Part shown: piece after piece, positions 10,612 through 22,011 of the stretch | Numbering within the stretch: the stretch's first letter is position 1 | Layout: each line of letters begins with the position of its first letter | Source: Telopea speciosissima | Taxonomy: Eukaryota; Streptophyta; Magnoliopsida; Proteales; Proteaceae | Length of the DNA stretch: 64,000 nucleotides | Direction of reading: 5' to 3' | Assembly (NCBI RefSeq): GCF_018873765.1 | Contig: NC_057916.1 | Location: 50,222,540 to 50,286,539 of the forward strand | Made by a program: the position numbers and the translations under genes | Notes under the pieces: model-generated | The model's input: only the letters and a program-made list of their open reading frames with translations | Told to the model about the DNA's origin: nothing | Database searches by the model: none

Positions 10612-11517
10612 GTGAACTTCCTTAGGTGTTTTATTTCCAACTCTGTAGGGCTGACAAAGGTCTTCTCCCCACTGCTAAAATTGAAGGCTGACGAGGACTT
10701 CAGATGGGAGGAAGCCCACCAAGAGGCATTCGACCAGATAAAGGCCTACTTAACAAAGCCTCCGATCCTAATGCCTCTAAGGAAAGAGCAGGCTGTGTTC
10801 TACCTAAGCAGGGCCTTGACGAAAGTAGAGCAGAAGTATTCTACAATCGAAAAGCTTTGTCTGGCATTGTTCTTCTCCTGCAATAAGCTTAGGTACTATC
10901 TATTGCCAGCAACGGTGGACGTGGTTTGCCAAACCGACATCAAGTACATGCTCACACGCCCAATTTCTAGGGGGAGGGTGGGAAAATGGACTCTCGCACT
11001 TACGGAGTTTGCCCTCCAATATGTGCCCCAAAAAGCAGTCAAGGGGCAGGCGCTTACAGATTTTTTGGTAGATCACCCACCCATTAAGGTCGAAAGAGAA
11101 GTAATGGAGGTCTCCCTCCTCAGCCTGATGCCATGGAAGATTTTCTTCGATGGGTCCAAGACCGAGCAGGCGGCAGGGGCAGGCGTTATCCTGCGGTCAC
11201 CAGAAGGAACGGAGACTCAGGTAGCCTTTCGGCTCGACTTCCCTTGTTCGAACAACCAGGCGGAATACAAAGCTCTCATACTGGGGTTAGGCCTTAAGGC
11301 TGACACCGTGGAAATCATCAGAGACTCGCAGTTGGTAATCAAGCAGCTGGCTAGGGAGTATCGGTGTGAGAGTGAACACTTGGTGGGCTACCTTGCATAG
11401 GCCAAGAAGCTAATCGAAGGATTCCAGGACGTAGGGGTGCGTCATGCCCCACGATCAAGGAATCAGGCCGTGAACGGGTTAGCACAGGCAGTGGCTGGCA
11501 TCGATCTGCCAGAAGGT
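10612..11517 (+). pseudogene. Tat RNase H plus archaeal-type RNase H (dual RNase H)
   Basis: After the RT connection (FRWEEAHQEAFDQIKAYL near 10699-10750) the first RNase H is shortened: PILMPLRKEQ jumps straight to AVFYLSRALT, so the part with its first catalytic residue is missing. A second domain follows from about 11133 (KIFFDGSKTEQAAGAGVILRS ... NNQAEYKALILGL ... DSQLVIKQL). This has the D, E and D residues of an archaeal-type RNase H. A TAG stops the frame at 11398. The second domain is diagnostic of Tat elements. Confidence 0.85.
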
Positions 11518-11527
11518 AGCGCTGGTC

Positions 11528-12601
11528 ATGGCCAAAGTTCACGAGGGCATCTGCGGAGCGCACTATGCCGGGCCAAAGATGAGATGGTTGATCCGGCATC
11601 ATGGATATTATTGGCCAACCATGACTACAGACTGCGTCAAATACACTAAGGGGTGTTGGGCATGTCAGACTCATGGGCCAATGCAGCGGTTGCCAGTGAC
11701 AGAATTCAACCCAGTGGTTAAGCTGTGGCCATTCAGGGGTTGGGCAATGGACCTCATAGGGAAGATTACCCCACCCGCAACGCTGGGGCATTGCTTCATT
11801 ATCGTGGCCATGGACTATTTCACCAAGTGGGTTGAGGCCGTGCCAATGAAGGGCGTCAGTCAGGCTGAAGTCATCTAATTCCTCAAAAGCCACATCATTC
11901 GCAGGTTTGGGCTACCAGAGATCATTACGTGTGACAACAGAAGCGTTTTCGTCCGGGACGAAGTGGTGGCATTTGCAGTAGAATTAGGGATAACGTTCGC
12001 CCATTCTACCCCATGTTACGCATAAGGCAATGGTCAGGTCGAGGCAAGTAACAAGATTCTCAAGGGATGTTTAGCAAAGGTTGTGGATGACAACCCACGA
12101 AGATGGGCAAACATGCTTTCTGTGGTATTGTGGGCATTCAGGACGTCACAGTGGACCAGCATGGCCACTACGCCCTTTGCGTTGACATATGGCCATGATG
12201 CAGTGTTACCAGTTGAGGTCAGCATGAGATCAGTGCGGGTAGCATTCCAGCAGGGACTCACGCCAATGGCCTACAACGAGGCAATGATGGCCGAACTCGA
12301 TGATCTAGAAGAGGAGCGTTTAGTCGCATTGGACAGGATGCAAGTTCAGAAGAGGAAGGTTGCAGCCATTTACAACAAAAGGATATGCCCAAAGCACTTC
12401 CAGGAAGGGGACATCGTCCTGAAGGCCATACTTCTGATGGGGACGAAAGATCCTAGGCTGGGCAAGTGGTCCCCAATATGGGAGGGACCTTTCACAGTCT
12501 GCCAGGTGCTTCGAGGTGGGGTCTACAGGCTATGCGACTTGGAAGGGTGCATCCAGATCAGGCTATCAATGGCAAGTTCCTTAAGGTATTTCATCCTATA
12601 A
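11528..12601 (+). pseudogene. Tat integrase
   Basis: An HHCC zinc-binding domain (HEGICGAH ... CWACQTHG, near 11536-11675) is followed by the DDE core: MDLIGKI near 11749, CDNRS near 11930, and GQVEASN near 12031-12051. A C-terminal domain then ends in a GPF-type motif (WEGPFTV near 12480-12500). Stops at 11876-11878 and near 12024, and a frame change between 11878 and 12083, break it. The spacing of the DDE residues is normal, so the damage is recent-type decay and not rearrangement. Confidence 0.85.
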
Positions 12602-13030
12602 TTTAGGATTTGGGGTGAGCAAGACATGGGAATCACACCACAAGATCGAGGCCGCGAGTTAAAAGGAAGCAGGCTTAACTCCTAAAAGAAGTTTAACACG
12701 GCCTGAGCAGGCCGAACAAACAAAAGCTGAAAGATAGACAGAGTATCTTTTCCTTTTGGCAGGGGGAGGGAAGGCACGCAGGCCTACTTTAAAAATTCAT
12801 GAGGGTTGGTTTCTTGCAGTTCACTCCATTTCTTTTCCATCACAGTTAGGCATTCTTTGGCTACTGTCAGATTGGCTTCACGGCTTGGCGTCAGCAACTT
12901 CAGCTCCTCAACTTAGGCCTTGGCTACTGTTGCATCCATAAATAGGGCCCGAGAACCAAGGAGTTTCATCTTGTTGCCCTTGTGCAGGGCGGTCCTTTAT
13001 GACCGAAGAGTCGCGAGTTATGTATCCAAG
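12602..13030. other. Spacer between Tat pol and the antisense gene
   Basis: No conserved protein is visible on either strand. It separates the end of the plus-strand pol frame from the 3' end of the minus-strand plant-mobile-domain gene. Confidence 0.6.
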
Positions 13031-13032
13031 TC

Positions 13033-15708
13033 CTAGATGTTCTGGTCCAATTGGGCTAGACAATCCTCCCCTTCTTTCACTACGTCTAGCACCTTCTTCA
13101 GGTCACTGTGCAACTTCCAGAAGTGTACATCTGCTGTGTCAATCTCCTTGAGGAGGGTTTCGTAGCACTGAATGTTTTGTAGGGCGAGAGGCGCTGAGGT
13201 AGTCACATCAAACATAAATGCAACGGCACCATCCAGCCATTCCTTGGCCAGGGCCGGGGGATCTGGTAAAGACAGTAGCATCCGAAGAGCTTCAGAAATA
13301 GACTTCAAGCTGTCGGCACCCACGGCATCATGGAAGGGAGATTAAAAGAAGGGCTGCAGGAGCGCTTTCGCCTTGGTCACCTATCTGGGGATGGAGACGG
13401 AGCCTGAGGCGTCGCCAGTGTCTTTATCATCTTCAAAAGAGCTTAACTCGGCTAGAAGTGTCTCAAGGCCGATGACCTAAGGAGAAAGGAGGGATTAGCG
13501 TCGGTGGCATATAGGAGAGAGCGATCGAGTTAAGAGATATACTGTAGGGGTCACTGCGGGAACAACACAGTCTGGGGAGGACGGAGGTTTCGGATCATGT
13601 ATCAGGGTTTTTGACCCACTAGGCTCGATCCCTCCATGACCGCCAGGGGTGTCGCCATTACTGTCTTCCTCTTCTCCTGCTTCGTCCTCTTTTACCTCTT
13701 CTTTGGAGCTACCCTCTGATTCATGGTGGGAAGGAGAAGCGGATCTGGAGGTTGAGGACCTGGTAACGACAACCTGGGAAGGCTGGCTTGGCATGGCCTA
13801 TTATAGGCGCACGATCGACCGTGTATGATCTTTCACAGAGCGGGAAGTAATCGGGGGAGGTACAACTGAGCTAAGAGGCTTGGTACTTACGGCCTGACCT
13901 TGAGTGAACATGCTAGGAAGTGCGGCCTAGAGAGGGAAGGTTTTTGTCGGGCTAAGGCTCTTGGATTTCTTACTGACTGGGGGAGGTTCCTCTTCATCAT
14001 CAGACTCTTCAGTATTTATTGGCGACAAACCGTCATTGCTCTGCGTTGACTGGGCCGAAGAAGCTGGTCGGGCTAAAGATTTAACTGTGGCCATAGGAGG
14101 GGTCAGTCCAAGAGTGAATAGGGACAATAAAGAAAGACCGAGCATAGTGCTTACTAGTGGCTTGCTTGGAGGCCATCACTTTTTTCCGCTTTGGAGCGGT
14201 TGATTGATGACTGGCAGTGCCCGAGGCTGAGGGAGGGCATTTACCACCTTCGAAGCAAGACCGAAATGGAGGTAGAGCGGCGAAGTATGCACCCCACCAG
14301 TTGACGAAGTCTTCGGTCTCTAAGGGGTCCGGGAGGAAGTACTGTAGATCAAACTTGGAGAGAACCAGGGCATTTAAGGCCGAAGCGTGGAGAAGGACGG
14401 TCACCTTTGAGTAAACCACCCTTTCAAATTCATGGTCCGTAATTGAATAAAAATTGGGGAAAGCGATCATCTGGTGCAGACCGAATTGACGTGCACACAA
14501 GTGGGGATTGTAAATTTCAAACCCACAGGTGTTGTGGCCGGATGGTTCCAGAGTCACACCGATATGCAAGTCTCGGCAGACTAGAAACCTGGCCCACAGG
14601 GCCTGGGTGGATGGAGGACAGTTCATGGCCAGGGAGAGCCATTCAGGAATGGCATCCCATGACTCAAAGGGAAGGAAGAAGCTACCACTGGAGTCAGGCT
14701 CAAAAGAGGAGAAGAAGTGGCAATACTCTTTAAGGGACTTCAAATCATGAGAAGGAGAGGAAGCGAACAAGTACCCGGCCACAGAACAGACTGGGAACGG
14801 TGAGGGCACAACATACAGGTTGGTGAAATAGGCGCAAAGCCACATTTGGAGTAGCCAGAAGGGGCCACCACCATAGTCAAAATCAGACTCTATAATATCA
14901 TGGCAGCCTCGAAAGAGGGCGGCCAGGGTCAAGGAGGCCAAATCGATCACTCGGCCTCGCGCTAGAGTGTTGGCAAGGTAGAGATAGGTCTTCAAGATTT
15001 GGTTAGAACGGACATAGGCTACGTAGCAACAGATCCAAAAGAGGAAGAAAGCTGTGAACTCCCGGGCTGAAATAGAGCCATGGGTCTGGCGGTAGGTGCG
15101 CAGGTAATAGCTATAACTGGCTGACTTAGAGAATTCCAGGCCGTGGTCAACCTCGTTGTCATGGGCATCGATCTGACCTGCCGATGAACCATTGAACTCC
15201 TCACCTGCGGCCTTTAGGCCGGTCAGGGCGCCAACATCTAGGAGGGTAGGGCCTGCCATGCTGAATCGAAAATGAAAGGTGTTGGACGATCGCGACCAGA
15301 ACTGAAGGGCGGCCATGAGTAAAGGAGGATCGAGGGAGATTGGAGTAGTCAAGAGCTGTATGGCGTGAAGGACGCCGAGGTTGGTTAGCAATTCAGGGCG
15401 GTCGTAGGCTACCTGGTCAACCCAGGTCTTCCAATCCGAAAGATAGTGAGGCCAGAGTCACGCGAAGGCTTTATCTTTGAGTTGCAGAGGGGTTGGCTTA
15501 TGAAAGAGCATTTGTTCTTGGTCGTATTTGGGGAAGTTGGACACATCGGTAGGGTAAGAGGTGACGCAGGACCTAGCGCGTAGACAGAAGATTCAGAACA
15601 GGGGATTAGTACCTCAGGCTGGATCGAACGAGGTAGGAGCGAGCGTTTCTGCGCCAAAAAGCTTTCCACCTCTTCAGCTGTCGGCAAAGCTACAGGTTTT
15701 TGGGCCAC
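13033..15708 (-). pseudogene. Antisense plant-mobile-domain (PMD, MAIN/MAIL-like) gene inside the Tat element
   Basis: Read on the minus strand, the main frame (15391-14081) holds the PMD signature: FHFRFSMAGPTLLDVGALTGL near 15290-15225, FTAFFLFWICCYVAYVRSNQI near 15060-14995, and GPFWLLQMWLCAYFTNLY near 14865-14812. Splice signals suggest introns at 14154-14085 (GTAAGC...CACAG), 13890-13798 (GTAAGTA...TAATAG) and 13542-13477 (GTATAT...CTCCTTAG). These would join an acidic Ser/Glu-rich region (14145-13495) and a C-terminal coiled-coil-like part (13323-13033). An upstream frame (15708-15409) and a stop near 15460 show decay, as does a TAG at 13927. PMD proteins include host silencing factors MAIN and MAIL1. 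PMD frames, including antisense ones between pol and the 3' LTR, are known from plant Ty3/gypsy elements. Exon limits are my inference. Confidence 0.75.
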
Positions 15709-15989
15709 GACAGACGAAGGAAAGCAGGGATGCGATGGTGAAGGGCGATGCTCTCAGTAGAGTGGAGAAGAGAAGAAAAGGGCGAAAGGTTCGTGGAGCT
15801 CTCAGAAATTGGTGAAGGTTTAAAAGGGAGCTGGAAATTGTGCCATCATTATGGCGCTAGGGTTTGAAATTCAAAACCTTAACGGACCGAGAAGACGAAG
15901 CAATGAAGAGGTTTTCACGTGGTAGGACAGCTGAAGATGACTGATGTTTCGGCCACAACCCCCCGAAGCTTGGGCCACGAGGTGTCACT

Positions 15990-16010
15990 CAGGGAGGTTG
16001 TGAGGGGCAT
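15990..16010 (+). other. Polypurine-tract region of the Tat element
   Basis: A purine-rich stretch (AGGGAGGTTGTGAGGGGCA) directly precedes the 3' LTR, the place where plus-strand priming occurs. It is interrupted by pyrimidines, so it is a degenerate tract. Confidence 0.5.
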
Positions 16011-16225
16011 TGTTTGTGGCCCAAACCACCTGGTTCTGATTTGGGTGGGCCAGGCGTGGACCAAGAGTGGGCCGTCGCCGTTGGACCGAGATTGAGGAGG
16101 AATACAGAGACGTGGCTGCACCTCTGACGGTTGGGGGATGGCCCACGTGACAGAAACATAGGCGGTACCAGGTGCAGGTCTGCGTCTCGCAAGGAACGAG
16201 GGTTGATGGCAACGTTTGTGGGACC
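16011..16225 (+). repeat. 3' LTR of the Tat element, left piece
   Basis: It matches the start of the 5' LTR (3089-3303) and stops at GGACC, where element B1 inserted. The rest of the LTR lies at 44334-44964. Confidence 0.93.
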
Positions 16226-17914
16226 TGTTTGAGTTAAAATAAAATCGCAAGCGTACGGGTCAATCGTAGCTACGGGTCGAACACGAGGAGATATATGCCA
16301 CTCTATTTAACTAACTTAAAAGTAATGCAAAGTGAACCAAATTAAAATGTTAAATAAAACTAATTAAACTAACGAAAATCAATGCATCCTAACTCATAAG
16401 CATCTAACAAAATTAAGGGATTAAATCGGCGTCCTAACACATGAGTATCTAACCTATCAAACTAAAGCGAATTGAAAGGAATAAAAATGCAGCCGCACAT
16501 ACTAACCACATAAAAAGAAAAAAGGGAATAAAAATGCATCCATAAACCACAACCATATAAAATTAAAATAAAAGAAATAGAGGGGGAAGAAGACGAAGAT
16601 AGAGAGAGATAGAGGAAATGGAGAATGAGATTGAGAGTTTAGATAGTAAAACTTGGATGTGCTTGCATGAATGTAATTGAAAAGCTTGAATACTTGCATA
16701 AACTTACCATGGCCTCCTCTTCTAAATCTTCAAGTCTTGTCATCAACTTAAGAACTTAGACTAGAAGGCTTAAAACCTAAACTAGAATTAAGAAATTACC
16801 ACCCAATTGAAGACTTAAATTGAAATTAAAGCATAAACGAAACCTATTATAACCATTAACTAAAAATCATAAAAGCAAACTAGAACTTAGAAAAGCCAAA
16901 TATCACAAATTATAAGGAGAAGAAGAGAAAAAATTTCACAAAGTGAATGAGCAATTTTTACAAGAGAGGTAGGGGGTATTTATAGGTGGAAGAGAGGAGA
17001 AGAGAGAAGATGGAAGTGTAGGAGAAATATTCCCTAAGAAAAGAGAATATTCTCTTCTCTTTCCTCTTTTATAATGCCTTGAATCCTAAGAAAAAAAAGA
17101 AAAAAAATAGAAAGAAGAAGAAGAGAAGATTGTTTACATAGACCTATTTCTAGAAAAGTAAACTTCCAATTCTAATAAGTGCTTCCTTTTCTTTGTAGAT
17201 ATCTTCTCCAAGCAATAAAATCAAAGCATCTTTGATTTTTCAACTTTCCATAGATGAGAAAATATAAATCTATCCCAAGTAGAATTCCAGAAATGCCCTT
17301 GAGAAGTTAGAGGAGAGAGAGAGTAAGGGTGATGACTAGGATTCCTTTAAAAAAAAATAAAATACCCATTCTATCCTTCAGCAAACGTGAAGCATGGGAT
17401 GTTTATATAGGCCTCACCATTGTGTTCCTTGCGAAAAATCACCCAAAATAGACCCAAATTTTGTCCAATTCGGAGTTGGGGAGCCCAAGATATCTCAAGT
17501 TGAAGTTGGACTGTCCAGAGCCTTCCAAATGGAATCTTTCGGGTACAGTAAAGTAACTTTTGATAATTATGTTAAAGCTCCTAGAATCCGAACTTCCGCT
17601 TCACTTTGTCCCCATCCGACTATCAATAATTATAAATAAACCCCTACAGACCATTTTCGCGCGTCGTTACGAAAACGGTCATAACTTCTTCGTTTCAACT
17701 CGGAATCAAGTGCCGTTTGAACCGTTGCGAAGCTGACTCGATGGGCTATGCATCCATACTATTAACACCTCTAGAAAGCTTATAAACATCTCCTCCATTT
17801 TCATAATAATTCACCTAAACTCTGAAAAACACAAGAAAGCACCGAGTAACTCTGTCCAATGTGGTAAAATGTATGTTTTATGCCCTAAGATTTCACACAT
17901 AAATGTGCTCATCC
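16226..17914 (-). repeat. 3' LTR of B1
   Basis: On the plus strand it begins TGTTTGAGTTAAAAT and ends GTGCTCATCC, where the ancestral end is CATCA, so the terminal base has mutated. 1689 bp. The 65-residue frame at 16502-16699 recurs in the other family LTRs only because the LTRs are homologous. Confidence 0.9.
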
Positions 17915-19090
17915 GATTCCCCCACACTTGAATGTTACTTGTCCTCAAGTAAAGCAAAAGATAAATTAACTTAGAATACAAAAAAAAATCCTAACTCACT
18001 TTCGTAGGAATCACGGTTGCACTTAGCATGTGCAACAAGCCTTTCAACCCCTAGGCTACCCCTAGTGGACGAGTTGTGTCTCGTGGGTGTTTGCAATGAA
18101 TATACATCCAAAATTCAATAAATAAAAAAAGAATGATGTAAATTTTTCTCATGGCATAAGTAAGATAGGGCACACAATCTCAAAGAAATACTCAACTAAA
18201 GATTAAGGAGCCAAAGGTTCCCCCACACTTGAATTTTATCACCCCACATCAATTCAAGTAACAAGCATGCATCAAGGTCAAGGGATCTCCTCATATTTTC
18301 TGAACACTACTCACCTTCAAGTAAACCACTCATAGTACTGATGGAACCAAAGACTTAGGCATTGAGTATTTTTTACCATACTTTCTTTTCCAGGCATTAA
18401 GGCAAAAGCTTTTTTTTTTTTTTTTTTTTTTTCTCAACAACAAACTCTTTTTCTACTCTACTACTGTTCTCTGAATGACATGGTGGAGCATACACCAGAC
18501 ACCCAAATACTTGGTAGCTTTGTTTTTTGCATGTATCCATAAGACATTGAGACATTGATGCAAGAGTTTTTTTTTTTTTTTTTTTGAGTTTCCTTCCAAG
18601 GAATTTCGATCATGTCACCCTGCTTCATGAGGCACAGTGCCTTGTCTAGTCCCAAGGAATTCTACTTTTCTTTCTGTTTCTCTCTTCTTTTTTTTTTTCA
18701 TTCACTTTCACTTTCATGCCTTGCCACAAACAAATTGGTCTCAACTACTAGCCAAAAGATCAAAGGGGTCCATAAACACATAGATGAATCTAACCATCAC
18801 ATGAAGTAACACTCATATTTTCAAACTCAATCCCCATCACCGGATACAAACCAACTACCATCCTTAAAAAGGGATTTTTTTATTATTTCGCATACTAGGG
18901 CACATAATTCCCTCTCACTCTTGCTTTGCAAATTGAAGAGACTTATGCACATAACCAAAAACTATCGCCACAATCAAAATTCACAAAATTCACAATCAAA
19001 GTCCAACACACCCCCCCCCCACACTTAATTCATGCAGTGTCCTCAATGCATGCAGAAAAGAAAGAATAAGGACAAGGGAGAGGATACAAA
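17915..19090 (-). other. B1 3' non-coding region with two polypurine modules
   Basis: On the minus strand the 3' LTR is preceded by AAGTGTGGGGGAATC (17915-17930), the polypurine tract. A second module of the same build lies at about 19008-19053 (TTGAGGACA, then AAGTGTGGGG with a longer G run). Between them are T-runs and no protein. The same arrangement occurs in elements C and B2. Confidence 0.75.
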
Positions 19091-20502
19091 CCAGGTTATT
19101 AGGTGTCAAGGTAAAGAAGCTCATGGAGATCCATGACCTCTTCTTCAACTGGAGTAGGCATCTCTATGTACGGCTTCAATCTTTGGCCATTGACCTTGAA
19201 AGTAGCTCCTGTACTTGGATTGAGGACTTCAACAACTCCATGAGGATAAACTTTTTGAACAACTTAGGGGCCATCCCATCTAGAACGCAACTTACCTAAA
19301 AAGATATGTAAACGAGAATTGTACAACAAAATTTTCTGGCCTACCCCAAAAGATTTTCTCAAAATGTGCCTATCATGGAAAGCCTTGGTTTTTTTCTTGT
19401 AAATCTGGGCATTCTCATATGCCTCATTCCTAAGCTCTTCCAACTCAGATAGTTGGAGTTTCCTATGGGTACCTGCAGTGGGTAGGTCAAAGTTAAGCTT
19501 CTTGATAGCCCAAAAGGCCTTGTACTCAATCTCTACAGGTAAGTGACATGCCTTTCCCTACACCAGACTGTATGGAGATTGACCAAGATCGGTCTTGAAG
19601 GCTGTCCTATGGGCCCACAACGCATCTACCAATCTGTTAGAGCAATCCTTGCGGTTCGGGTTGATGGTTTTCTCAAGAATTTACTTGATCGACCTATTTG
19701 AAACCTCAACCTGGCCACTGGTCTGGGGATGGTAGGGTGTAGCCAACTTATGGACGACACCATACTTTCTCATGAGGGCCTCAAAAGGTCGATTACAAAA
19801 ATACTTGCCTCGATCACTGATGATAGCCCGGGGAGTATCAAAACGGGAGAAGATGTTCTCCTTCAAAGATTTCACAACCATCTTTTGGTCATTGGTCTTA
19901 CAAGTAACTGCCTCAATCCATTTGGACACATAGTCCACAGCAAATAATATGTACAGGTTACCAAAAGAGTTAGGGAAAGGCCCCATGAAATCAATACCCC
20001 ATACATCAAACACCTCAACCACCAGAATTGGGTTGAGGGGCATCATATTTCTCTTAGTAAGACGCCCTAAGGATTGACATGAAGAACATGCCTTGCAATA
20101 AGTAAAAGCGTCTTTAAACAGACTAAGCCAATAAAATCCACAATGTAAAACCTTGGCCGCAGTCTTATTAGTTCCAAAATGGCCTCCACAAGCCTGATCA
20201 TGGCAAAAAGATAAGACAGATTGTTGCTCATGATCAGGGACACATCTCCGGATTATCTGATCCGGACAAGTCTTAAAAAGATAAGGATCATCCCAAAAGA
20301 AATATTTAACCTGTGAAAAAAAACGATTCTTATCTTGGGTGGGCCAATGTGCATGTGTCACACCCGTAATCAGATAATTAACAATGTCAGCAAACCAAAG
20401 TTCACTAGACACTGCCATCAGATACTCATTAGGAAAGCTCTCATTGACTGGAGAGTCGACAGTCAAAGAATTACGCAGCCGGGATAGATGGTCTGTAATC
20501 AA
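19091..20502 (-). pseudogene. B1 integrase
   Basis: The minus-strand frame 20502-19681 shows the HHCC domain ([15 protein letters not shown] ... CKACSSC) and the DDE core with [17 protein letters not shown] and [12 protein letters not shown] at 19681-19683 cuts the frame where relatives continue with a glutamine, a C-to-T type change. The C-terminal part (RSRWDGP, NGQRLKPYIEMPTP) is readable down to about 19100. The SDR in place of SDG near the second aspartate is unusual but leaves the aspartate. Nearly intact. Confidence 0.87.
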
Positions 20503-20529
20503 ATTTTCACACCCTTTCTTATCCCTAAT

Positions 20530-22011
20530 TTCAAGATCAAATTCTTACAACAAAATGACCCACCTAATGAGGCGAGCCTTAGCATCTTTCTTCTGCACAA
20601 GATATTTGATAGCTGCATGGTTAGTATAAAGAATCACATGTGATCCAACCAAGTAGGGCCTAAACTTCTCTAAAGCAAACACAACAGCTAAAAATTCTTT
20701 CTTAGTGGTGGTATAATTAAGCTGTGCATCATTAAGAGTCCTACTTGCATAATAAATCAAATGGGGCAATTTTTTGATTCTTTGCCCAAGAACAGCCCCT
20801 ATAGCAAAATCAAAGGCATCACACATAAGCTCAAATGAAACTGTCCAAATTGGAGCTTGAATAATGGGGGCTGAAGTCAACGCTCTTTTCAATTGCTCAA
20901 AACTATCATGACATTCAGAAGAGAAATCAAATGGGCAGTCCTTTGCCAAAAGAGAGGTGAGAGGTCTAACTATCTGGCTAAAATCCTTGATGAATCTTCT
21001 ATAAAAACCTGCATGGCCAAGAAAAGATCTAATGTCCTTCACACTCTTGGGTGGTGGTAAATTAGCTATAAGGTCCACCTTAGATTTATCAACCTTTATC
21101 CCTTCTTTGGACACAATGTGACCAAGAACTATGCCTTGCTTTACCATGAAGTGGCACTTCTCCCAATTCAGGATCAAGTTCTTTTCTATGCATCTTTTAA
21201 GAACTAAAGAGAGATGATGCAAGCAATGAGAAAAGGTAGAGCCGTGAATAGAGAAATCATCCATAAACACCTCTAGGAAGTACTCTACCATATCAGAAAA
21301 GATACTCATCATGCACCTTTGGAATGTAGCAGGGGCATTGCAAAGCCCAAAAGGCATACGCCGGTAAGCAAAGGTTCCATCAGGGCATGTGAAAGTGGTT
21401 TTGTGTTGGTCCTCTAAAGCAATAGGGATTTGGTTATAGCCTGCATAACCATCAAGAAAATAATAATATTCATGGCCAGCTAGTCTCTCTAACATCTGAT
21501 GAATAAAAGGCAAGGGGAAGTGGTCCTTCCAAGTTACCACATTCAATTTCTTATAGTCAATGCACACTTTCCATCCCGTTTGGATACGGGTTGAAATCAA
21601 CTCATTATTGACATTCTCAACTACAGTGACTCCTCCTTTCTTAGGCACAACCTGCACAGGACTCACCCATTGGCTATCAGAAATAGGATAAATGATGCCA
21701 TGATCCAAGCATTTTATGATCTCTTTCTTGATTGCCTCTTTCATCATAGGATTAGCCCTCCTTTGGGGTTTTCTTGAAGGTTTGGAACTTTCCATCAGAT
21801 GTATATGCTGTTGAACAATGGAGGGGCTAATACCTTTGATGTCAGACATGGTCCAACCTATGGCTTTCTTATGGTCCTTTAGAAGCTTAATCAACTCTTC
21901 TTCCTGAATAGAAGTCAAATCAAAAGCAATAATAACAGGAAGAGTATGATCATGTCCTAAGAAGGCATACTTGAGGTTGGAGGGTAATGCCTTCAACTCT
22001 AATGTGGGGGG
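20530..22011 (-). pseudogene. B1 reverse transcriptase and RNase H
   Basis: A 492-residue minus-strand frame (22023-20545) carries the RT blocks [35 protein letters not shown] and the catalytic [11 protein letters not shown]. RNase H follows, with [17 protein letters not shown] and [21 protein letters not shown]. The YMDD-type centre is intact. The frame ends at TAA (20545-20547) where relatives read glutamine. Its upstream end is defined by the C insertion at 22011; the missing N-terminal side continues at 28902. The first few residues of the frame come from the C LTR. Confidence 0.9.

Noticed and set aside
16502..16699. A 65-residue minus-strand frame that recurs almost unchanged at 31221-31418, 40046-40282 and 42899-43096
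   Set aside because: All copies lie at the same place in LTRs of one family; the similarity follows from LTR homology, and the hydrophobic, low-complexity protein has no other support.
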